A DNA stretch of 64,000 nt from Flavobacteriales bacterium (GCA_947497485.1 CANMHB010000008.1:82329-146328); one strand, 5' to 3'. Positions 24,712-34,381 are shown, counted from the first letter of the stretch. Notes: generated by a model from the letters alone, not told the origin. Made by a program: numbers and translations.

Positions 24712-24792
24712 AATGCAGATTTTTTCTGTAAAACGTCTTTTTATAAAACGATAAAAAGTCAAATTCAATAACATTTAAAACTAAAAAGAAAG

Positions 24793-25407
24793 ATGAACAG
24801 TTGGTTTACCGTGAAGGTTAAATACACCAAACAATTGGAAAATGGAACGTTTAAACGAGTTTCGGAACCTTATTTGCTCGCTGCAATGACCTTTACGGAT
24901 GCAGAAGCTAGAATTTATGAGGAGCTCGGGGCAACAATTCGTGGTGAGTTCTTGGTAACTGGTATTGCAAGAACAGATATTCATGACATTTTCGCTTACG
25001 ATGACGCAGATACGTGGTATAAATGCAAAGTTTCATACGATAAAATAGACGATGAAGCTGATAAGAAAAAAACAATCACTCAAAATTTCTTGGTTTCTGC
25101 AACAAATGTGAAAGAATCGTATGAGCGAATTGTAGAAAGCTTATCTACGTTGATGATTGATTTTCAAATCACCTCCATAATCGCTTCACCTATCGTGGAA
25201 ATTTTCCCATACCGTGAAGATGAAATAGAAGCTCCAAAAAAGAAAATTCAACCAATAATTGAGCACGAGCCACAGGCAATCGGAAAGATTTTCAGTGCTT
25301 CAGGTTCTGATTTTGAAGATTTCGAAGAAGATTCTGATGAAAATGATGAACCTCAGGAAGACGAAAGTGAAATTTCAGATGAGTATACGGATTCTGATGA
25401 AGCATGA
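24793..25407 (+). CDS. DUF4494 protein with acidic tail
   Basis: A 204-residue protein. Residues 1-140 (MNSWFTVKVKYTKQ, EPYLLAAMTFTDAEARIYEE, VTGIARTDIHDIF, WYKCKVSYD) are the Bacteroidota-specific DUF4494 domain, an alpha/beta unit repeated twice, of unknown function. From about residue 168 the protein becomes a run of D and E with few other residues. It overlaps pdxH by four bases (ATGA) and heads a four-gene chain. Confidence 0.85.
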   Translation: MNSWFTVKVKYTKQLENGTFKRVSEPYLLAAMTFTDAEARIYEELGATIRGEFLVTGIARTDIHDIFAYDDADTWYKCKVSYDKIDDEADKKKTITQNFLVSATNVKESYERIVESLSTLMIDFQITSIIASPIVEIFPYREDEIEAPKKKIQPIIEHEPQAIGKIFSASGSDFEDFEEDSDENDEPQEDESEISDEYTDSDEA

Positions 25408-26051
25408 GTGAGTGGATAAATAAATTGCGTGATAGTCATTCCGATTTTGATAAGGGTGGATTGATTGAGTCGTTGGGAAATGATCCATTTCAAGGATTTT
25501 CTTTGTGGTTTGATGAAGCCATGGCTCACAATGAATTAGAGGCTAATGCTTGCGTTTTGTCAACCGTAAGTGTTTCGAGTCTACTGCCCTCATCACGCAT
25601 TGTCTATTTAAAAGAATTAAAAAACAACCATTTTGTGTTTTTTACCAATTATCTCAGTCAAAAAGGAAGTGAACTTGCTGAAAATCCGAAAGCATCGCTT
25701 TTATTCTTTTGGCCTGGATTGCAGCGTCAAGTTAGAATTGAAGGATCTGTTTCAAAAGTTTCCAAAGAAGAAAGTGATACCTATTTTGCTTCAAGACCGA
25801 GAGAAAGCCAGTTGGGTGCATGGGCATCACATCAATCTGAAATATTGGAAGATCGGAATGAATTAATTCAGCGCTTAGAAGAATTAAACGCACGTTTTCC
25901 CAACCAAGTGCCGAGACCTGCTCATTGGGGCGGATATGGCTTAAATCCTCAATTATTTGAGTTCTGGCAGGGAAGACCATCGCGCCTTCACGACCGATTG
26001 GTTTTCCATAAAATGGATGAAGATTGGACAACATTCCGAAAAAATCCGTGA
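25404..26051 (+). CDS. pdxH: Pyridoxamine 5'-phosphate oxidase
   Basis: A 215-residue FMN enzyme that oxidises pyridoxamine- or pyridoxine-phosphate to PLP. FMN/substrate motifs are complete: SSRIVYLKEL, FFTNYLSQKGSEL, SRPRESQLGAWAS and FWQGRPSRLHDR, followed by the C-terminal W-rich segment. Start and stop overlap the neighbouring genes (ATGA with DUF4494, TGATG with the peptidase), so it is translationally coupled on both sides. Confidence 0.96.
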   Translation: MSEWINKLRDSHSDFDKGGLIESLGNDPFQGFSLWFDEAMAHNELEANACVLSTVSVSSLLPSSRIVYLKELKNNHFVFFTNYLSQKGSELAENPKASLLFFWPGLQRQVRIEGSVSKVSKEESDTYFASRPRESQLGAWASHQSEILEDRNELIQRLEELNARFPNQVPRPAHWGGYGLNPQLFEFWQGRPSRLHDRLVFHKMDEDWTTFRKNP

Positions 26052-27286
26052 TGAGAAAATTTAAACCAACTTGTCATACACTAACTAATGGCGTTCGTGT
26101 AGTTTACCTCCATGTTCCTTCACAAGTAGCACATTTGGGATATTTTTTTGGAGCAGGCTCCCGTTATGAAAAAGAAAATGAAGTTGGGTTAGCCCATTTC
26201 CTTGAACATTCGGTTTTTAAGGGTACGAAACATCGTAAAGCGCTACATATTCTTTCAAGAATTGATTCCGTTGGTGGAGAATTAAATGCATATACAGCAA
26301 AAGAAGAGTTGTGTTTACATGCTTCATTTTCCAAAGAATATCTTGCGAGAGCAGTTGACTTACTTTCAGATATTTCGATTAATTCAATTTTCCCCGAAAA
26401 AGAAATCGAGAAGGAGAAAGAAATTATCCTTGATGAACTTAATTCTTATTTGGATAGCCCTTCAGAAAAAATCTTTGACGACTTCGAGGCGGCTTTATTT
26501 CGAAATCATCCACTTGGAAATAATATTCTTGGAACCAAATCGAGTGTTGAGGGATTCCAACAAAGCGATTTAACGAATTATGTAGAAACCTATTTTACGG
26601 CTGACAACCTAGTTGTTTCGTATGTTGGAAACACGCCATTTTCACGACTAGAAGCTTTACTTGAAAAGAATTTAGCACCAATGAGGAAAACAGCTTCAAG
26701 AGAAGCCATTGCTCACTTTTCAGACTATAACCATTTCAATATTCGAACTGCTGAAGCGAATTATCAGGCTCATGCAATTTTGGGTGGAATTGCCCCTAGT
26801 TACAAAAGTGATGATCGTATTGGTATGTCCTTGTTAATTAATATGCTTGGTGGTCCGGCACTAAATTCCCGATTGAATCTATCTGTTCGTGAAAAATATG
26901 GGCTGGCGTATTCCGTTGAAGCAAGCTATAGTTCATTTGTCGACACCGGATTTTGGCAAATTTATTTCGGATGCGAAGGTAAAAATGTAAATAAAACAAG
27001 AGATTTGATTTTCAAAGAATTGAATTTATTCTGTTCGCGTGAATTAAGCCCGATTCAGCTTAAGCGTGCTAAAGAACAATTCAAGGGTCACCTTGCACTA
27101 GGAATGGACTCAAACAATGGCTTAATGCAGGGACTAGGAAAAAGTATGCTTGCCTTTAATCAAATCGATACAATTGCAGAAATTCATCAGGAAATCGATA
27201 AAGTAAGTTCTGAGGATATTCTGCGTTTGGCAATTGAATTTTTCCAAAAACAAACTGTTTCCGAGATTATTTTCGATGTTGCCTAG
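26051..27286 (+). CDS. M16 family zinc peptidase
   Basis: A 411-residue single-chain pitrilysin/processing-peptidase-type protease. The inverted zinc motif H49-F-L-E-H53 (AHFLEHSVFKGT) with the distal glutamate in ILDELNSYLDSPSEK is intact, and the second half has the KYGLAYSVEASYS and R/Y segment that closes over substrate. No signal peptide, so cytoplasmic. The start is ATG at 26051, overlapping the pdxH stop by one base; a TTG at 26024 would lie inside pdxH. Confidence 0.9.
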   Translation: MRKFKPTCHTLTNGVRVVYLHVPSQVAHLGYFFGAGSRYEKENEVGLAHFLEHSVFKGTKHRKALHILSRIDSVGGELNAYTAKEELCLHASFSKEYLARAVDLLSDISINSIFPEKEIEKEKEIILDELNSYLDSPSEKIFDDFEAALFRNHPLGNNILGTKSSVEGFQQSDLTNYVETYFTADNLVVSYVGNTPFSRLEALLEKNLAPMRKTASREAIAHFSDYNHFNIRTAEANYQAHAILGGIAPSYKSDDRIGMSLLINMLGGPALNSRLNLSVREKYGLAYSVEASYSSFVDTGFWQIYFGCEGKNVNKTRDLIFKELNLFCSRELSPIQLKRAKEQFKGHLALGMDSNNGLMQGLGKSMLAFNQIDTIAEIHQEIDKVSSEDILRLAIEFFQKQTVSEIIFDVA

Positions 27287-28703
27287 TTTTTCCAAATTCA
27301 TCCTAATTCTATTTTGTTGCCCTTTTTGGGGTTGTCTTTGTCAAAATCAAGAATTGGAGGATCAGAAATTGTTTGAATCCTTTGGTCCAGATTTTCTCTG
27401 GGGAACTGCTTGTGCAGCATATCAAACGGAAGGAGCTTGGAACGTTGATGGAAAAGGAGAATCAATTTGGGACCAGTTTACCCAAAATTCCAAACGCATC
27501 AAAAATGGAGAAAATGGAAATTTAGCTACTGATTTTTATAACCGATTCAAAGAAGATATTCAGTTGGCTAAATCAATGAATTTCAAAGTTTTTCGATTTT
27601 CTATTTCCTGGTCAAGAGTTATTCCAAATGGAATTGGCGAAATAAATCCAAAAGGGATTCAGTTTTACCACGATGTCATTGATGAATGTTTAAAACAAGG
27701 TCTCGAACCTTGGATTACTTTGTATCATTGGGACTTGCCACAAAACCTTCAAAATAAAGGTGGTTGGGCTAATCGTGAAATAATTAATTGGTTCCGAAAC
27801 TACACCGAATTGTGCGCGAAAGAATATGGACAAAAAGTCAAGCACTGGATGGTGTTTAACGAACCTGCAGCTTTTTTAGGTCTTGGATATCTAGTAGGTT
27901 ATCATGCTCCGGGTAAACGAAGTATAAAGGCATTTTTGAAAGCAACACATTACAGTTGTCTTGCACTTGCAGAAGGCGGACGAACGCTGCGAAAAAACAT
28001 TGCCGATGCATTAATTGGCACAACATTTAGTTGTTCATCTGTTGATGCTTTTAACGGAAAGTCCAAGCATACAAAGGCCGTAAAAAGAATGGATGCCATG
28101 TTAAACCGATTGTATATTGAGCCTTGCCTCGGCATGGGTTATCCAACAAACGATCTTCCGTTTCTTAGGAAAATTAACAAATACAAATTACCTGGGGATG
28201 ATGAATTAGTCAAATTTGATTTCGATTTCATTGGCCTTCAAAACTATTTCCGTGTTGTTGTTAAAAGATCTCCATTTATTCCTTTGGTTTGGGGAAAACA
28301 AATAAGTGCCAAGAAGCGAAGCGTTCCATTTAATGAAATGGGATTTGAAATTTATCCCGAAGGTATTTACTGCATTTTAAAACAGTTTTCTGAATACAAA
28401 CAAATTAAGAACATCGTTATCACTGAAAATGGCGTTTGCGTTAAAGATTCAATCCTTGATAAAGAAGTTAAAGATTCTGCTCGAATAGATTTTTTCAGAA
28501 ACTACATAAAACAGGTCAAACGCGCTAAAGAAGAAGGCGTTCCAGTTTCCGGTTATCTTGTTTGGAGTTTAACCGATAATTTTGAATGGTCAGAAGGGTT
28601 CAATCCAAGATTTGGCTTGGTTTATATCGATTACAAGACTCAGAAACGAACTATAAAGAATTCAGGATATTGGTTTCAGGATAATTTATCTCGACGAAAT
28701 TGA
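27276..28703 (+). CDS. Glycoside hydrolase family 1 (beta-glucosidase-like), probably exported
   Basis: A 475-residue GH1 (beta/alpha)8 barrel. The acid/base E196 (VFNEPAAF) and nucleophile E384 (ITENGVC) are both present, with FLWGTACAAYQTEGAW at the start of the barrel and WSLTDNFEWSEGF at the end. It should cleave terminal beta-glucosides or similar beta-glycosides. The ATG at 27276 gives a hydrophobic N-terminus (FILILFCCPFWGC), likely a signal sequence; the cysteines do not form a good lipobox. The gene starts 11 bases inside the M16 peptidase gene. The next gene has its own upstream region. Confidence 0.88.
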   Translation: MLPSFSKFILILFCCPFWGCLCQNQELEDQKLFESFGPDFLWGTACAAYQTEGAWNVDGKGESIWDQFTQNSKRIKNGENGNLATDFYNRFKEDIQLAKSMNFKVFRFSISWSRVIPNGIGEINPKGIQFYHDVIDECLKQGLEPWITLYHWDLPQNLQNKGGWANREIINWFRNYTELCAKEYGQKVKHWMVFNEPAAFLGLGYLVGYHAPGKRSIKAFLKATHYSCLALAEGGRTLRKNIADALIGTTFSCSSVDAFNGKSKHTKAVKRMDAMLNRLYIEPCLGMGYPTNDLPFLRKINKYKLPGDDELVKFDFDFIGLQNYFRVVVKRSPFIPLVWGKQISAKKRSVPFNEMGFEIYPEGIYCILKQFSEYKQIKNIVITENGVCVKDSILDKEVKDSARIDFFRNYIKQVKRAKEEGVPVSGYLVWSLTDNFEWSEGFNPRFGLVYIDYKTQKRTIKNSGYWFQDNLSRRN

Positions 28704-28775
28704 GTCTATACATCTGAAAGATAAAAAATTTATTTATAAATTTATTCTCAATATTTAACGTATTTTTTGATTTCA

Positions 28776-31700
28776 ATGAATTTTTACACGATCTCTAATA
28801 GGAGAATTAAGGCAATTATATTTGGTCTCGCTTTAATCGTTTTTTCTCATAAAGCAATTTCTCAAAACACAAATTTTACTTGGGCTAAACAATTGGGTCC
28901 TCAGGGTTCAGATAACACGCACGTCAATGCAACATTATATCCTGATGATGGACAATCTTTGGTTGTTGATGCTTCTGAAAACGTTTATACCTTAGGGACA
29001 TTTGTAGGGACAGCTGATTTTGATCCTGGAACGAGCACTTCAAATCTAACATCAGCAGGCTCAACAGATATTTTTCTTTCCAAGTTAGACGCCAATGGTA
29101 ATTTTGTTTGGACAAAACATTTTGGTGGGGCATCTGTAGATGACGGAAACGCTATAGCCTTAGATGCTTCTGGGAATCTCTACATAGCTGGTACTTTTTC
29201 CGGGACCGTTGATTTTAATCCAGGTGCAGGAACTTCTAATTTGACCTCTTCAGGCGAACTCGATATGTTTCTTGTTAAATTAGATGCCAATGGTAATTTT
29301 GTGTGGGCAAAACGAATTGGCTCTGCTCTTACAGAAGAAGTTTTTTCGATTGATCTAGATGCTTCCGGAAATATTTATGCAACAGGTTATTTTGGCGATT
29401 TAATTGCTGTTAATTACAATTTAGATTTTGATCCTGGCGCAAATGTTTCTAATCTCTCTTGTTCAAATTCATATGCTTCATTTGTATTAAAACTTGATAA
29501 TACAGGGAATTTTGTTTGGGTAAAAAAAATTGGTGGAGGAACATCGAGTTCTCAAGTAAATGCCTACTCTATTTCAATTGATAATAGCAATAACATCTAT
29601 ACAACTGGTGGCTTTGGTGGAACAACCGATTTTGATCCTGGAGTTAGTACCTTTAACCTTGTTTCATCGAGTGTTGATGTTTTTATTTCCAAATTAGATG
29701 TTAATGGTAATTTTATTTGGGCTAAGAAAATTGGTGGTTCTAATTTTGATCAAGGTTTATCTATTGCATTAGATGGCGCAGATAATGTTTATACTACGGG
29801 TTATTTTAACGGAACTTCAGATTTTGATCCAGGAACGGGAACCTTCAATCTTACTTCAGCCGGAATTAAGGATATTTACATAACCAAATTAAATGCCTCA
29901 GGGAATTTTATATGGGCAAAGAGGTTTGGAGGAACACTTTCCGATGTTGGAAATAATATTACTTTCGATAATTCTGAAAATATTTATGCCATCGGAAATT
30001 TTAGTGGTACTGTTGATTTTGATCCAGGTTCAGGAACTTTTGATCTAACATCATCAGGGAGTAGTGATGTTTTTATCTCTAAATTGGATTCATCCGGTAA
30101 TTTTTTATGGGCCAAACAATTAGGTGGAACAGGAATAGATGCTGGCCAAGAAACAAAAGTAACAACAACAGGAAATATATACTCTACAGGAAGCTTTGAA
30201 GGAACGGCTGATTTTAACCCTGACACAGGAACTTTTAATTTAACATCCACAGGAACTGATGTTTTTGTACATAAATTATCTAATTGTCCAACTATCAACG
30301 TTTCAAGTTCTACCTCATCGCCTACATGTAGTAATCAGACTAACGGTTCAGCAATAATTAACGTAAACGGAGGAGCACCAGGCTATAATTTAAGTTGGAC
30401 TGGCACTTCTTCGGGTAACCCAACGGGAACTGAAATCACTTCTTCTGGAGGATCTTATACGATTTCCAACCTTGGCGCAGGAACTTATCTCGTTACCGTT
30501 ACAGATGCAAATGGCTGTAACACAACAACAACGTTATCAATTACAGCGCCTTCCATTGTATCTGTATCTAGCATAGCAACTAATGCTGCATGCAATGGTC
30601 AGACAAACGGATCGGCAGTTATTACTGCGAGTGGCGGCTCTGCAGGTTATAATGTCAGTTGGACCGGGGCCGCAACAAGCAACCCCATAGGAACAGAGAT
30701 CTCTGCTTCAGGAGGCTCTTACACAATGACTGGCCTTGGTTCAGGAACATATAATGTTACTGTTACCGACATAAATGGCTGTTCAGCAATTTCGACAGTT
30801 TCTATTTCCCTAATAAACAATGGGTTATCCCTTTCGGCCACTCCCACTGCATGTGTTGAAAATCGATACGATTTGAATGGCTTGATAACTTTTACTTCCT
30901 CCCCATCCTCTGATACTATCATAGTTATTTGTTCTTCTGGAAGTTCACAAACATTTTTGGCTCCATTTGGTGATACGCTTGTATATACATTTCAAAATTT
31001 AACAGCAAATGGCACTAATGGTAATGTTAGTGCAACGTTTTCAGGCTCTAATGTATGCCCCACTGTAGCTAACTTCATTTCTCCAATTCCTTGTGTCTGC
31101 GAATTCCTACCTTTTTGTGTTGATTCTTTGTCATATCCAGCTGGAACTAATGAGAGTGATCCTCATATATCCTTTCCAAATAATAATTATGGTTGTTTAT
31201 CGACTGCCCCAAATCCTGCATGGTATTATATGCAAATTTCACAAGGTGGAAGCCTAGGTTTGTCCATAACTAATTCGGCAAATGTTGATGTTGATTTTAT
31301 TCTATATGGACCTTATTCAAGTTTAGATAATGCATATTCTTATTGCAATAATTTAGGTAATGGAACTTCAACTAATACTATTTTAGATTGCAGTTTTAGT
31401 CCAAATTCATCTGAAATTGCCAATGCTCCAAATGTTCAAACGGGAGAGGTCTATGTAATGTTGCTTACCAATTATTCGAATTTACCTACAAATATCTCAT
31501 TTCAAAATTCAGGTAGCGCAAGCACTGACTGCAGTATTTTAACAAATTGCAATATTTCTAATTTAACTTCTACGTCGACATTATGTAATAATGGTTTATT
31601 CAGTGTAAATGGTACCGTTAATTTTACAAATCCCCCTTCAACAGGTGACCTGACTATTTCAACTTCTAGCGGTAGTAGTTTAGTATTTACTCCTCCTTTT

Positions 31701-33434
31701 ACGAATTCAATTGATTTTACTATTTCAGATTTAGAAGGAGATGGAAATCCTCTTACATTATATGCCATTTTTTCCGAAACAAATTGCTCTGATTCAATCG
31801 TTATAAATTCACCACAATGTGGCTGTCTTTTATCTGATTCGAACTCTGACTGTGATGGTGATGGTGTAACGAATGGAGACGAAGTTGATCCAGATGGTGA
31901 CGGTACTCCTGGTCCAAACGGAACAGATCCAAGTGACCCTTGCTCATTCGCATCAGGCTCTCAAACAGGAGCTACATCGCAATTATGGCAAGACGCTGAC
32001 TGCGATGGTGATGGTGTAACGAATGGAGACGAAGTTGATCCCGATGGTGACGGCGCTCCCGGTCCAAACGGAACAGATCCAAGTGACCCGTGTTCATCTG
32101 ACACCTCTTTGAATTCTTTATCACAAGGTCAAATTTGGTTGGATGCAGATTGTGATGGTGATGGTGTAACAAACGGAAATGAAATTGATCCAGATGGTGA
32201 TGGTACTCCTGGACCAAATGGAACCGATCCAAATGATCCGTGTTCATCCGATACCTCTTTGATTTCTTTGACGCAGGGTCAAATTTGGTTGGATGCAGAT
32301 TGTGATGGTGATGGTGTAACGAATGGAGATGAAGTTGATCCAGACGGTGATGGTACTCCTGGTCCAAACGGAACAGATCCGAATGATCCTTGTTCATCTG
32401 ATACCTCTTTGATTTCTTTATCTCAAGGTCAAATTTGGTTGGATGCAGATTGTGACGGTGATGGAGTAACAAACGGAGATGAAGTTGATCCAGACGGGGA
32501 TGGAACACCTGGTCCAAACGGCACCGATCCGAATGATCCGTGTTCTTTAACGGCATTAACACAAACTGGAAACCCAAATCAGGCGTGGTTAGATTCTGAC
32601 TGCGATGGCGATGGGGTAACAAATGGTGATGAATTTGACCCAGACGGAGACGGCAATCCTGGACCAAACGGAACAGATCCAACGAATCCTTGCTCTTTTT
32701 TATTGGCTTCTCAAAACTTAACACCATTACAAACGTGGTTAGATTCGGATTGCGATGGAGATGGTGTAACGAATGCTAATGAGGTTGATCCGAACGGTGA
32801 TGGAACTCCTGGTCCAAATGGCACCGATCCGAATGATCCTTGTTCATCTGATACCTCTTTGATTTCTTTGACGCAGGGTCAAATATGGTTAGATGCTGAC
32901 TGTGACGGTGACGGGGTAACAAACGGTGACGAAGTTGACCCAGATGGGAATGGCACTCCTGGTCCAAACGGAACAGATCCAAGTGACCCTTGCTCATTCG
33001 CATCAGGCTCTCAATCAGGAGCAACATCGCAATCATGGCAAGACGCTGACTGCGATGGAGACGGTGTGACAAATGGCGAAGAGCAAACGAACGGAACTAA
33101 TCCTTCAGATCCGTGTGACCCGAATGAAAATTATTTAGGTTGCAACCTCGATGTGGATGTTCCTGAAGGATTTTCTCCTGATGGTGATGGAATAAACGAT
33201 TTATTAGTAATTACAGGAATTGAAAACTATCCGAATAATCGTATTTCCATAATTGGCCGATGGGGAGACGAGGTGTTTTACAAGGATAATTATCAAAATA
33301 GTTGGAACGGAAAAGCGAACAGAGGACTTTTAATTGGATCAGACGAGCTTCCATCCTCGACTTACTTCTATATTCTAGATTTAAATGGCGATGGAACCCA
33401 AGTATTGAAGGGATACATTTATTTACAACGTTAA
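28776..33434 (+). CDS. Giant T9SS type B surface protein with SBBP, SprB-like and TSP3 repeats
   Basis: A 1552-residue exported protein. After a signal peptide (to about residue 30, SHKAISQ) come about nine SBBP beta-propeller-like repeats (DFDPGT...NLTS...FISKLDANGNFVWAK) to about residue 508, two SprB-like repeats (GSAIINVNGG... and GTYLVTVTDANGC), two domains with cysteine-bounded segments, eight full and one partial thrombospondin type 3 repeat (DCDGDGVTNGDEVDPDGDG), each likely to bind calcium, and a gliding-motility-type C-terminal domain from FSPDGDGINDLL. The last domain is the type B T9SS sorting signal. Start at ATG 28776; a TTG at 28767 is less likely. The PorP/SprF-type gene 11 bases downstream is probably its partner. 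Likely an adhesin or surface filament. Confidence 0.85.
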   Translation: MNFYTISNRRIKAIIFGLALIVFSHKAISQNTNFTWAKQLGPQGSDNTHVNATLYPDDGQSLVVDASENVYTLGTFVGTADFDPGTSTSNLTSAGSTDIFLSKLDANGNFVWTKHFGGASVDDGNAIALDASGNLYIAGTFSGTVDFNPGAGTSNLTSSGELDMFLVKLDANGNFVWAKRIGSALTEEVFSIDLDASGNIYATGYFGDLIAVNYNLDFDPGANVSNLSCSNSYASFVLKLDNTGNFVWVKKIGGGTSSSQVNAYSISIDNSNNIYTTGGFGGTTDFDPGVSTFNLVSSSVDVFISKLDVNGNFIWAKKIGGSNFDQGLSIALDGADNVYTTGYFNGTSDFDPGTGTFNLTSAGIKDIYITKLNASGNFIWAKRFGGTLSDVGNNITFDNSENIYAIGNFSGTVDFDPGSGTFDLTSSGSSDVFISKLDSSGNFLWAKQLGGTGIDAGQETKVTTTGNIYSTGSFEGTADFNPDTGTFNLTSTGTDVFVHKLSNCPTINVSSSTSSPTCSNQTNGSAIINVNGGAPGYNLSWTGTSSGNPTGTEITSSGGSYTISNLGAGTYLVTVTDANGCNTTTTLSITAPSIVSVSSIATNAACNGQTNGSAVITASGGSAGYNVSWTGAATSNPIGTEISASGGSYTMTGLGSGTYNVTVTDINGCSAISTVSISLINNGLSLSATPTACVENRYDLNGLITFTSSPSSDTIIVICSSGSSQTFLAPFGDTLVYTFQNLTANGTNGNVSATFSGSNVCPTVANFISPIPCVCEFLPFCVDSLSYPAGTNESDPHISFPNNNYGCLSTAPNPAWYYMQISQGGSLGLSITNSANVDVDFILYGPYSSLDNAYSYCNNLGNGTSTNTILDCSFSPNSSEIANAPNVQTGEVYVMLLTNYSNLPTNISFQNSGSASTDCSILTNCNISNLTSTSTLCNNGLFSVNGTVNFTNPPSTGDLTISTSSGSSLVFTPPFTNSIDFTISDLEGDGNPLTLYAIFSETNCSDSIVINSPQCGCLLSDSNSDCDGDGVTNGDEVDPDGDGTPGPNGTDPSDPCSFASGSQTGATSQLWQDADCDGDGVTNGDEVDPDGDGAPGPNGTDPSDPCSSDTSLNSLSQGQIWLDADCDGDGVTNGNEIDPDGDGTPGPNGTDPNDPCSSDTSLISLTQGQIWLDADCDGDGVTNGDEVDPDGDGTPGPNGTDPNDPCSSDTSLISLSQGQIWLDADCDGDGVTNGDEVDPDGDGTPGPNGTDPNDPCSLTALTQTGNPNQAWLDSDCDGDGVTNGDEFDPDGDGNPGPNGTDPTNPCSFLLASQNLTPLQTWLDSDCDGDGVTNANEVDPNGDGTPGPNGTDPNDPCSSDTSLISLTQGQIWLDADCDGDGVTNGDEVDPDGNGTPGPNGTDPSDPCSFASGSQSGATSQSWQDADCDGDGVTNGEEQTNGTNPSDPCDPNENYLGCNLDVDVPEGFSPDGDGINDLLVITGIENYPNNRISIIGRWGDEVFYKDNYQNSWNGKANRGLLIGSDELPSSTYFYILDLNGDGTQVLKGYIYLQR
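31848..33047 (+). repeat. Eight tandem 150-bp units encoding TSP3 repeats
   Basis: Units start at 31848, 31998, 32148, 32298, 32448, 32598, 32748 and 32898, with a partial ninth at 33048: exactly 150 bases each, no indels. Units 1 and 8 share 70 identical bases (31905-31974 and 32955-33024). Units 3 and 7 share 34 identical bases in their linker (32251-32284 and 32851-32884). This implies duplication and gene conversion inside the array. Confidence 0.95.
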
Positions 33435-33445
33435 AAGAGCATAAG

Positions 33446-34324
33446 ATGATACGATTAGCAATAATATTAGTGGGAATTTGCTTATTTACAAGCAAATTGT
33501 TTTCACAGCAGGATCCTCACTTCACTCAGTACTTTGATAATTATTTATTTTTAAATCCTGCATATGCAGGAAAAACGGGAAGTCTTAACATGAGTGCATT
33601 ACATCGCGAACAATGGGTTGGTTTTGAAGGGAGACCGCGTACGAGTGTTGTTAGCGTGAATTCACCTCTATCTTATAAATCAGTTGGTTTAGGATTAAGT
33701 GCAGCTCGAGATGTAATAGGCCCAATCAATAGAACGATGATTTATGCAGATTTTTCATACAGTTTAAGATTGACTGAAAAATCAAAACTCAGTTTGGGAA
33801 TGAAGGCTGGAATAACTTCTAATACTGCGTTAATTAGTCAGTTGCAAACTGCACAGTATAATGACCCGAGATTCCAAAATAACTATTTAAATCGAATGAA
33901 TCCAAATTTTGGATTTGGTGTTTTATATCATACTCCTAAATTTTTCGCAGGGGCATCGATTCCTCGAATCCTGGAGTCTTCAATGTACGGTAATTCAACA
34001 AACAAAGAATTTAGACATTATTATTTTAGTGCAGGAGGGAAAATAAAATTAACTGAAGACTGGGAAATCAGACCAACGGGAATGTTGAAGGTAGTGATGA
34101 ATTCACCGTTGAGTGTTGATTTATCAATTTCGGGCATATATAATGAACAATTTCATTTCGGAGCAATGTATCGATACAATTCAGCCTTTGGATTATTTGG
34201 GCAGTTTGTTATTAATAAACAATTCAAGGTTGGAATTGCAACTGATTTTTCTACCACCGCAATTCGATCAAATTCTGCAGGAACCTATGAAATTTTACTT
34301 TCATATGATTTGATTTCTAAATAA
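33446..34324 (+). CDS. PorP/SprF family T9SS outer-membrane protein
   Basis: A 292-residue beta-barrel with signal peptide (to about 21, KLFSQ). The N-terminal QDPHFTQYFDNYLFLNPAYAGKTG and LHREQWVGFEG are diagnostic of the PorP/SprF family, which anchors or completes secretion of T9SS type B cargo. It starts 11 bases after the cargo gene, so the two are cotranscribed. The start is ATG 33446; an upstream ATG at 33302 overlaps the cargo gene and gives a nonsense N-terminus. Confidence 0.93.
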   Translation: MIRLAIILVGICLFTSKLFSQQDPHFTQYFDNYLFLNPAYAGKTGSLNMSALHREQWVGFEGRPRTSVVSVNSPLSYKSVGLGLSAARDVIGPINRTMIYADFSYSLRLTEKSKLSLGMKAGITSNTALISQLQTAQYNDPRFQNNYLNRMNPNFGFGVLYHTPKFFAGASIPRILESSMYGNSTNKEFRHYYFSAGGKIKLTEDWEIRPTGMLKVVMNSPLSVDLSISGIYNEQFHFGAMYRYNSAFGLFGQFVINKQFKVGIATDFSTTAIRSNSAGTYEILLSYDLISK

Positions 34325-34344
34325 CTTCCTTGATTTTCATATTT

Positions 34345-34381
34345 AACTAAAATTATGAATTATATAGAAATTTAGTTTTTG
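34345..34381 (+). terminator. Possible terminator after the PorP/SprF gene
   Basis: AACTAAA (34345-34351) pairs with TTTAGTT (34371-34377) across a 19-base AT loop, followed by TTT. A weak, long-loop structure. Confidence 0.35.

Noticed and set aside
24737..24758. Hairpin in the DUF4494 leader as a riboswitch.
   Set aside because: It is an 8-bp, almost all-AT stem with no sign of any known riboswitch core.
26024..26050. TTG start for the M16 peptidase at 26024.
   Set aside because: It lies inside pdxH; the ATG at 26051 in a TGATG overlap gives the normal N-terminus.
28726..28743. Palindrome AAATTTAT-TT-ATAAATTT before the giant T9SS gene as an operator.
   Set aside because: It is pure A/T in AT-rich DNA, so a chance match is likely.
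31972..33072. Long minus-strand open frames rich in H, R and L through the TSP3 repeat array (31972-32727 and 32776-33072).
   Set aside because: They are antisense shadows of the GATGGTGATGG-type repeat codons, with low-complexity His/Leu composition and no initiation signals.
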